A program made the position numbers and the translations under genes. Below, in pieces: positions 41,341 to 50,100 of a DNA stretch of 64,000 bases. The stretch lies in assembly GCA_026770025.1 (NCBI GenBank), contig JAMXDE010000012.1, positions 1 to 64,000 of the forward strand, given 5' to 3'. The notes beneath the pieces were generated by a model. It searched no databases and was not told where the DNA came from. It was given only the letters and a program-made list of their open reading frames with translations. The stretch is from Craspedostauros australis (taxonomy: Eukaryota > Bacillariophyta > Bacillariophyceae > Mastogloiales > Achnanthaceae). Each line of letters begins with the position of its first letter. Position 1 is the first letter of the stretch.

Positions 41341-43692
41341 TCACAACTTCCTCATTTGCAGTTTGAGATAGAGCTCGAATTCTTCGTCGGAATGGAAGCG
41401 GACTTTGCGATGCACACCCGCCGAAAGCGACGACAGCGTGACGGAGTCTCGCAGGATGAAACCATCCCAAACTCGCGTGCCGCATGTCATGGTGAAATGC
41501 GATTGTTGACCGAAGATGGAGAATGGTGACCACGACACTGCGAATGCCGGTGCGGATTGCTGCTGGCCGCCGCTGCTGTCCTTGTGATTTGCGCGCTTGG
41601 ACGCCCGGTTGAGGACCTTCCGGATTCGGTACTCGAATAATATCTTGGCGCCGAAGCCGACGCAGCTCTGCAGGATCTTTGGCGATTCCTTCTTGTGCTG
41701 CTTCTCTCGCATCGCCAATCCGGATGGCTGTCGCAGTGCAGCCTTCGCCTTCTCCTGCTGCTCCTTCCTTTGCTTCGCCCGGACTTGCAAAGAATGGGTG
41801 TGGTAGACATCCTGCGCGTGCAGGAGGAGCGCACGGCACAATGCAAGAAGCCTGGCCGGGCTTTGGCTGCCGCTGGTTGCGTCGTCCACGTTCGGTGACG
41901 TCGATGCGCTGTTATGGGACGACGTCTCCACGAGGCGCACGCACAGCGTGTACTCGATGTCGAGCTGGACCTTGACTTCACCATCGTGGCAGTGGATGAC
42001 GGCAAGAGGTGCCAAACCCAAGCTGGGATCACCCCCGGCCAGGACGCTTGGCGATGGCAGGAAATTCTCCTCCGATTCGCACGAGAGCCACCGAATCTTG
42101 TGCGACTTCTTGCGCTGCTGCTTCTCGCTCTGCAGCATCTCCTCCTCGTCGAGCTCGTGCCGCATGGATTCGAAGAGGTGAGCGCAGAATAACGAGTGCT
42201 GCAACGACACGAGCAGCTGCTCATCGCCCGCGTAGGCCTTGGCATCGCCCTTGGCCACCGAAACGGTGGTCATCGGAGATAGGCAGGCGGATTGTTTGAA
42301 ATTGGTGGATGATTTCTGAATGCTGAGTTCGAGCGTGAGCATTGGGACCTTGTTGGGATCCACGTTCTCCTGGATGCGGCCGAGGGTGGGGTCAGCAATC
42401 ACGAACGGCTCGGCCTTTGTGCAGTTCTTGAAAGCTGCCGGCGATTGTGATGTTGTCTCCTTCTGTGCATCTGATGGACTTGACATCGTTGCTTCTTTTG
42501 CTTTGCCCGAGTTACCCTTCGCATCGTTGTCCTCGTCAACGTCCATCTTGTCCTCAGATGGTTGTTCTGCCTTCTCCATGTCCGGCATGAACTTGAACCT
42601 CGGTTGAATCTCCAAGTCATCCGTGGTGAAGTCATCCTTGAGTTCGATTGTGGCATACCGCGGCACCCTGCTGGCCAGCCTGCTCGCCACGGACGCGTTG
42701 CTCTGCTTCTGCAGCGCCTGATTGCCCCCGCCAACGCGATCATTGTCGTAGATATCGACATCGATCGCCACGACCTCCGTCGGTCGCGCCGGATGCAAGC
42801 GCGCTCGCGTGCCGTGTTCCGGTGCCACGAGCCGCCATTGCTGACGCAGTTGAAACATCCGTCTGTCCATGACGGCCTGCGCAGCGATGGATGCCTCCAG
42901 GCGTTTGCGGTGCCGTTCCAGCACCGTCGATGCCCGCTCGAACTGCGAGCGTTTGCGCTTGAGCACGAATGTGGATCTGGTCTTGGCCTCCTCCAGGACA
43001 TCGCCAGCGTTGGTCTTGTGCCCTTTGCTGGTTGGATTCGTTGCCGTGCCGTCCTCGACCTCCAAGGAAGGATCCACGATGGTGGACAGTCCCAGATATT
43101 CTCCCGTGCTGACAAGACCTGCCAGATTGATCGCGCGGTTGAGTTCCGAAAGGCCGCTGGTTTGCAGCTTGGCAGATGCGATGGCCAAGGGATGGACCTT
43201 GGGCGTCTTGCTTTTCTTCTTCTGATTCTCCGATTCCTCCTCGTTCCCAGCCTCCTCCTTGTTCTGCGTGCTGGTGTACCCTGCTGTTTGAGAAGCAACT
43301 GCAGCAGCATCAGCATTGCCATCCGAAGCAGCATCCCCATCATCCTTGCCTTCCGCATCAGCACCGCTCTTTCCACTCGCACCGGCCATATCCGATTCCA
43401 ACAGCGCGTGACGACCGATCGATCGTTCGAAGAACCTGGAGCGCTCTCCATCCGTAGGTGGTGGCAAGTAGACGAACATCCCATTCTCCAAAATGTGCGA
43501 CGGTGACATCGCTTCGCTGACTCCATCCTGGGTCCCGTGCTTCGCTGCGATTGCACCAGCATTCGGCTGCTGCTGCTGATCCTGCTGCTGATCATCGTTG
43601 GGGTTGGGTTGCGTTGGTGCAATAGCCGGCGAAGTATCCATGGCAGGCGGCATTCTTTGCTTTCGACACAGAAGTAATGGACAATGCAACAA
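41341..43692 (-). CDS. MED17: Mediator complex subunit 17-like protein
   Basis: A probable head-module subunit of Mediator, linking transcription factors to RNA polymerase II. The 783-aa frame has the MED17 arrangement. A disordered acidic N terminus precedes LNRAINLAGLVSTGEYLGLS (about 180-200). A helix with KRKRSQFERASTVLERHRKR and VMDRRMFQLRQQWRLV (about 240-290) leads into a beta-rich block (AIDVDIYD, IELKDDF). Later come SLQHSLFCAHLFESMRHELDEEE (split by me as about 494-515) and LAVIHCHDGEVKVQLDIEYTL, matching the part of MED17 in which the Cys-x-ELF-type helix precedes the C-terminal domain. The match is by pattern and moderately diverged. Internal Met14 (MPPAMDTSP) may be the true start. 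It is divergent from the four-helix gene. Confidence 0.7.
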   Translation of the reverse strand: MLHCPLLLCRKQRMPPAMDTSPAIAPTQPNPNDDQQQDQQQQPNAGAIAAKHGTQDGVSEAMSPSHILENGMFVYLPPPTDGERSRFFERSIGRHALLESDMAGASGKSGADAEGKDDGDAASDGNADAAAVASQTAGYTSTQNKEEAGNEEESENQKKKSKTPKVHPLAIASAKLQTSGLSELNRAINLAGLVSTGEYLGLSTIVDPSLEVEDGTATNPTSKGHKTNAGDVLEEAKTRSTFVLKRKRSQFERASTVLERHRKRLEASIAAQAVMDRRMFQLRQQWRLVAPEHGTRARLHPARPTEVVAIDVDIYDNDRVGGGNQALQKQSNASVASRLASRVPRYATIELKDDFTTDDLEIQPRFKFMPDMEKAEQPSEDKMDVDEDNDAKGNSGKAKEATMSSPSDAQKETTSQSPAAFKNCTKAEPFVIADPTLGRIQENVDPNKVPMLTLELSIQKSSTNFKQSACLSPMTTVSVAKGDAKAYAGDEQLLVSLQHSLFCAHLFESMRHELDEEEMLQSEKQQRKKSHKIRWLSCESEENFLPSPSVLAGGDPSLGLAPLAVIHCHDGEVKVQLDIEYTLCVRLVETSSHNSASTSPNVDDATSGSQSPARLLALCRALLLHAQDVYHTHSLQVRAKQRKEQQEKAKAALRQPSGLAMREKQHKKESPKILQSCVGFGAKILFEYRIRKVLNRASKRANHKDSSGGQQQSAPAFAVSWSPFSIFGQQSHFTMTCGTRVWDGFILRDSVTLSSLSAGVHRKVRFHSDEEFELYLKLQMRKL

Positions 43693-44919
43693 TAATAGTA
43701 GTAAAGGATAATACGATGTGCGTGTGTGTGTGCGTATGTGGAGATGATGGTGTCAGCTGGCCTTGCCTTATCGTCTGGTCTGGTCTTGTTGTATAGAATA
43801 GTAGCCGTACCATCTCCTCTCCTTTGAGATCTCTCTCCCTCCGCACGATCATCTTCGCGCTCCGTGACGTGCGGCTTCGCTGCGTTTGGATTTTGTTTGT
43901 TTTCGGATATTGGGGTCTGCGGTGAATTAAAATTGTATGATAAATGGCTTCAATCTCTGCATGACTGCTTCGATCACACTCATCCGGATGGACGCACATG
44001 ACCAATGATTCTTCGGCTTCACCAAACACGATTCAGAGCGAAGATCCGAGGAACAAGAGTGAAGTCATCGGAAGCTTCGTTTCAAAACCAACACTGCCAA
44101 ACCGCTTCGCCTCACGATTGCAACGTACAAACATGCGCAACAGAAGTTCCCGAATGTTCAAACCCAGACGCGTGAGAAACCCAGACGCGCGAGAGCACAA
44201 TCCATCAGTTAGCTTTGACCCATTGGACCGCGAATGAATGAGATCGTGTTTGTATCTCTGTGTCACCAGTACTGGAATGCACGTAGGCGAGGTCTGGAAC
44301 AATGCTGTCCAAACTACTGTGTTTGTAGCGGAACTGTAATCGCATGTGCGATCTACTCGCAGCTCGTACGAGCTACACGAGACATCCATGAACCCTGTGA
44401 AAAGTGCGACACAGATCACATCAACATGACCAGGCGACGCGGTCTATTTTGTTCGAGGATTTCTTAGGAAGTTCCCAAATGTCCAAACCCAGACGCGTTG
44501 GAGCGCGAACCATAAGTAAGCAATGACCCATTGAACTGCTAATTGATGAAATCGTGTTTGTATCTCTGTGTCACCAGTACTGGGATTGGCGTGGGCGAGG
44601 TCTTGCGGTGTCCAAACTACTGTGTTTGTCGCGGAACTGTAATCGCATGTGCGATCTACTCGCAGCTCATACGAGCTACACGAGACATCCACGAACCCCG
44701 TGAAAAGCGCATGCCAGTCCACGAACTGACACTGACACAGACCCATCACTGCGATCATGGGCGTGAAGATGATGAAGCAATGCGCCGCAATCACAGAACG
44801 TAGGTATCAAGGACACAAATCCAAACGAACAAGCAAACGCAGAAGGCGCGCTCTCTCTCTCCGTCCATTCTTTTCACCCCTCGCAGCTATTGTATAATAC
44901 CAATACCACCCAATCAACC
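43693..44919. other. Divergent spacer containing a tandem duplication
   Basis: It separates the start codons of the MED17-like gene (-) and the four-helix gene (+). It contains a GTGTGT microsatellite at about 43718-43734 and a duplicated block of roughly 250-280 bp (44144-44714), listed separately. No gene was recognised. Confidence 0.45.
44144..44714 (+). repeat. Tandem duplication, two diverged copies
   Basis: Copy 1 is about 44144-44415 and copy 2 about 44469-44714, with a period of about 306-326 bp. Long shared stretches include GTGTTTGTATCTCTGTGTCA, GGAACTGTAATCGCATGTGC and ACGAGCTACACGAGACATCC. Scattered substitutions and a few length changes show that the duplication is not recent. 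No frame is shared convincingly. Confidence 0.85.
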
Positions 44920-46359
44920 ATGGATGTCGAAATGCAACCTTACGGAGGCCCGCAGCCAGTCGTTGTTGGGGCACCGCCGCCAGTCGCTGTTGCGGCACCG
45001 CAACCGGTCGCCGCCGCAGTGGCTGACACCACCTATCTCGCTCCGCCGGTGGCAGTGACAGATGAATACAAGGGCGCTGGAAACATGGCACCACCACCCT
45101 CAGATGTCCCCATGCATGAGCAGCAAAAGATCGGCACCAACGTACGTGCGATGAATCGGAAGGTGCAGAGTTGACAGGCTGTATACGTCTTGCGTGGCGT
45201 CCTGGAGCGCGTCGAAGCATTTCGTGTCGTCATGCGATGATGGCAGATCTGTGATTGTATCATCGCTGCGATCATCCCGAGTGTCTCACGTCTGATGCTC
45301 AATCCCGTCCTACCTGTATTCAATTCTTGGTGATGCCTCGTTGTTGACATTGACATCAACTGCTGCGCTTGGTGTCCAACACATACGCTCTACTCTGCGA
45401 TATATTATATAATACAATGCAACACGATGCTGGAATCCTACTATACCACACGTACCTGACCATGCCACTTGTATGCCGCACTGCGATACTTCTCCAATGA
45501 CAGTGCTGCGGATGCTGCTGCGATTTCCGCAGAGCCGTCATCGTCGTCAGCATCCTTTCCCTTGTATTGGAGGTTATCGATGTGTACCTTGCCCTCGCAC
45601 CTGATGATGAGGCTGCTCCAGGGCAGGAAGAGATGGACAACGAAGAGGTCATAGTTTTCAACAAGGAAGTCAAGACGGCCTATCTCGCCATGGGCGTCAT
45701 CGGTATCATCATGGCTGGTGTGTCAATGTTCGGAGCCCTGCAATACAACGCCATTGCGGTAAGTAAATGTGTGCACTTGCTGCGGTTTGCGCCGGGTGCC
45801 CAGTCTTGGCGTTTGTTCTTTCGGTTTGGACCAGGCCCGGATGATCTTGCCGTCAGTACTGCCCATTGTCTGGCTTCCTTGATGTCATGCTTGTCGGCGC
45901 GGTCACTCAAACATTCAGATCCAACATCAGCGCGCTCACAATCCACAAAAACTCTCCACAATCGTTTTCTTCATTCTTCCTCCCATGCAACTACGCACAA
46001 CCCGGATGGCGATACCGTCTGGTTGGTGACATACCAAACCACACCGCTCCACTCTGCTCTCTTCCACACACGACGTGGCTCGTTCGTGCGTTCAACAGGT
46101 TGGTATCTCCGCTGCGTACTGGACTATCAACTACATCGTTGGTATCATCGTCACCGAGCAAGCGTTATCCGAAGTCGAAGACGAAACTGGAACCACCTTC
46201 AATGCGACAAGCGGTTACGTCATCGATGCTGTCATTCTTGGGTTGTTCCTATACCCCAGCATCGGCTTCATCATGGAAGTCCGCAGTGGTGTCATGTCGC
46301 AACAGACGTACCCCCGCGAGGGGTATTCCTGCTGCTGCACCCAAAACCGCCGCTACTAA
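44920..46359 (+). CDS. Four-helix membrane protein with a CCGCCC motif, three exons
   Basis: The function is unknown. Exons are 44920-45141, 45504-45758 and 46099-46359. The introns (362 and 340 bp) have GTACGT and GTAAGT donors and CAG acceptors and are in phase 0, giving 245 aa. The N terminus (1-70) is Pro/Ala/Val-rich and has no signal peptide. Exon 2 opens with CCGCCCDFRRAV directly before the first membrane helix (VIVVSILSLVLEVIDVYLAL). The second helix is AYLAMGVIGIIMAGVSMFGA, and the third and fourth in exon 3 are AAYWTINYIVGIIV and VIDAVILGLFLYPSIGFIM. The C terminus ends in a second Cys cluster (YSCCCTQNRRY). A Cys cluster at the cytosolic face before a membrane helix could be palmitoylated or bind metal, but both ideas are inference. 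Element E begins 114 bp after the stop codon. Confidence 0.75.
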
Positions 46360-46473
46360 GACCCAGGTCAGTGAGTGGACCTGCCGTTGGTAAAGTAGAG
46401 TGGCACTTTTTCTTCGATTACAACAGAACTAAGCATACAAACCTGCTCAATATAGTCACCATAGCAACAGGAA

Positions 46474-47104
46474 TGTTAGAACGTAATCGTAGATGGGTGT
46501 GAAGGATACCGCACCGAGAACGTAGAGTGATCAAGTCGTTGTTGTTGGTGAGGAGAGTGTTTGTTTACTGTATTATTCGTATGGTAGTAGGAATGCTGTC
46601 GAGCTCACAAGATGGTTTCTTGAGAACTGTGAGCATGATAGAGGCATGACATGATCTCATGCAATTGCAGATGAAAATAACACGGAGACAACACGACAAA
46701 TGTGCGTGTTACTGCGTGAAGATGAGGTGCAAAAGTCAATGAACAAAACACGGCGATAGCCCGTGTTGTAAATTACGTCTTCTCACGATGTTGCTAGTAG
46801 TACGATCACACGATTGATCGTATTCACTTGAGAAGGTCAGGGCAAGATTCGCACGTGTCACACCCAAGATCCAAGACTGTCCTGATTGGGCAGATTGGCT
46901 CATCTTGGCAAGAAATCAATTTCCACGACATTTTTGGATCTGTGATTGAGGGAAAACGATTCTTGCGACGCGAAATGCGACACAAATCTGACACAACGGA
47001 TTTTCGACCAAAATTTCCGTTCGGAACGGAAAAGGTAAGAAAAGTGGATATTTCTGATTGGTCGACGGGTGTCGCTATTGTTAGAGATTTAGCGTGCGCT
47101 AATA
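46474..47104 (-). repeat. Element E 3' LTR
   Basis: It is identical by eye to 53038-53668. It includes two short perfect hairpins on the + strand, AACACGG/CCGTGTT and TTCCGTT-CGG-AACGGAA. Confidence 0.94.
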
Positions 47105-47128
47105 CTCCCCAAAGCGTGTCCCGGACAT

Positions 47129-50100
47129 TCAGGTCTTGTAGGTCGGGGAAGAGGACTCGGTGTGTCCTTTCCAGAAGAGGATGGGCTTCACGAGGGGCCA
47201 GAAGACAGCCCATGGAAGGAACTTCGTCATCACATCGGCGACGTTCTGTGTGCCGGGGATCTTGATGAAGTAGAGGATGCCAGCGGCGACAGCGGACCGG
47301 ACGCGATGGTAGGCCAGTGCGTTATGGCGCTTGGAGAGCATGCTCTTGGGGACCGTGGAGGAGGTGATGACGGACTGATTGTCACCCAGCATCCAGCTGG
47401 GGCCGTCGATTGGAATGCCCATTTCACGAAGGGCAAGACGGAGGGAGATGATCTGCTCCGTAGCTTGACGGGCAGCGACGAACTCGGACCCGTAGGTGGC
47501 GGTCTCAACCGTGCCTTGACGCTTGGAGAACCATTCGATGGGGGTCTGGTTGACCAGATGGAGAGCACCGGTAGCGGATCTGCCAGTGACTTGGCAGTGG
47601 AGAAGGTTGGCGTCGACGAACGTGGTGGTTCGGACAGGTTTGCCTTTCGGCTCGGGGATGTCGTCCGGAATCTCCTCGGAGGTCTTCCCGTAGACGGAGT
47701 AGATCCAGTCATGGTTGGGAACCTCGTAGTGAAGATCGAAGCGGGGAACGCAGGTGCGGAAGCGGATGGCAGCATCAGGGTGCTTGCGAAGGTATCCGTA
47801 CACTCGCTTGGCGCGGTCCAGATGGCCTTGGCGGGGAGCTGAGCGGAAGCGTGCCAGCGTCATGACGGCGACAGAGATGTCAAACCGTCCGAGGGAGATA
47901 CACCACTGGAGTGCACCGATGAGCGACATGAACTTGCGTTTGTCGGTTTCGCTGAGTTCGGAAGAGGTGTCGAGCTCCGGGCTGTCGGCCTTGTCGAGGG
48001 GGCAGCTGATCTTGCGGGGAAGCTCGCCGAACATGCGTTCGTAGTTCTCCATCATCCGCTTGATGTAGGATTGCGGAGAGAGCTTGAGAGTGCCGTCGGG
48101 ATCACGGCCGAAGTCAGCACCGAGGTGGTACTTGATAGGACCAACTCCCTTGAGCTGGTACCCGTACTTCGAAGAGAGGATGTCGAAGAAAGCCTTGGGG
48201 TCGGCCATCGTCGCGGTGAGGTCATCGACGTAGACGCAGACGTACTCCCAATGGGAGTTGGCGTCACGCATCCAAACGTCGGGATCGGAGCGGCATTGGA
48301 GGAAACCCATGTCGCGAAGGGTGTCGGCGAGAGCCTCATGGAATCGGGCGCCCGATGTGCGCAGGCCGTAGAGTGCCTTGACTATCTGCATGGTATGACC
48401 AGCGAAGTCACCGAATTCGTCACCAGCGATGAAGCAGACGCGTTCTTGAGTGAAGGCCTCAAGATACGCATTGCCAATGTCTCCAACCCATGTTGGAATG
48501 CCGTTGAGTTCGCCGGCGAGGAGGGAGAGGCGGAGAGAGCGAAGACTGACCACACCTGCGTAGGATGCATCCTTGCAGGGGTCGGTGAGGTGACCACCAG
48601 CGACGCAGCGCGCCTTGTGACGGAGGTCATGCTTCACAGCATAGACCCATTGGAGGCGGATCTTCTGGAAGCCGGAAGGGACAGGGGCGCCTTTGCCGAG
48701 AGACTTGAAGGTGTGGTACCCGAAGAGTTGGTCCATCTCCTTCTTCTCAGCGTCGGCCCAGAGAGTGTTGCCGTTCTTGTCGTCGAGTCGCATCGCTTCC
48801 TTGTGGTTGCGAGGGACTTGGACACCGAACTGGAAGGTAGGGGCGTGGTTGAAGGTCTTGGACTTGGCGACGTGGACTTGTCGCTCGAGACGATTGGTGC
48901 GGATGGCGAGGCGCTTGAGGCGCTTCCAGCCAGGCTCGTCGAGCAGCTCGTGGCGGCGGCCGTAGGCAGCGCATGAGACGGGATCATCCTGGATCATGAT
49001 GGAGAGTGGTTCCGTGGAGGTGGAGCCGTCTCCCCATTTCACGATGACGTTGAAGCTTGATCCCTTGTAGGAGGGAGAGGAAGATGAGAGAGGACCCTCG
49101 TGTCCGATGATGGAGTCGAACTCCCACTTGGCGTCGGGGTCGTCGTTGTGCTCCTGTTGCCGTTCGATGATGTTGGCGAGCTCAACGTAGGAGATGAGGT
49201 CATGCGTCTCCCCATCGGCCAGTGCGAGTAGCATCTTGATACGTTGGTGGTTGGCTGCGTCAAGGTCATTGACCTTTTGCACCACCTCCGCTTTGACTTG
49301 TTGGCCATCCTTCTCGTGGATGAAGGTCATCCCAACGAGATCCTCGGGAGAGAACTTCGGGATGTGGACCTTGGCATTCCCCACTGTTTCAGGGTCTGTG
49401 CCGCGGCGGTCAGCCAGGATGGAATCGGCGAGGGAGTGTACGATGGGGTCGGAGTCAGGAGGGACGGAGATGTCGTCGTCTGGCTCCCCATTCGCCACAT
49501 TCATGGCATCAGAGCCATCGTCCTCCCCAACAATGGGGAAGGGGAAGTCCGCATGAAGATTGCGGGTGGCAGAGTCGTCGGCAGGTCGGATGGCAGACCG
49601 AGGAAGAAGTCGCTGGGTCTCGTCGTCGAGGACCCAGAAGGTAAGATCATCGCCTTTGTGCAGGCAGGGACCGGCCCAGCGCCCACTGCGCTCCTTGGAC
49701 TGGCTGGGGAAGGTGGGGTTGTCAACCCGGTAGTAGACAGGTTGCCACCATCGGTAGGACAGGAACTTGGAGATGTCCGGTCGCTGTCCGAAGGCGGCTT
49801 GAAGAGGGGTGATGGAGCCAGCGGTGATCTGCGCGATGTGGTTGAAGAGATCAATCACATAGAGCGTGCAGATCAGCCAGAAGCGGTCGGGGGTACCCGT
49901 GCGATCCATCACACCGTTGGTTGTGCGTTTGATATCCTGGATCCGGCGTTCCGCGCCGTTCTGGTGTTGATGTTCCGGCTCACTCTGGTGATCACGGATG
50001 TGATACTGCCGGAGGATCTCCATAACCTTGTTACCGATCTGCGCCTTGGCGTTGTCGGACATCAGTAGGTCGGGAGCCCCGTGGCGTCGGATGAAGTCAC

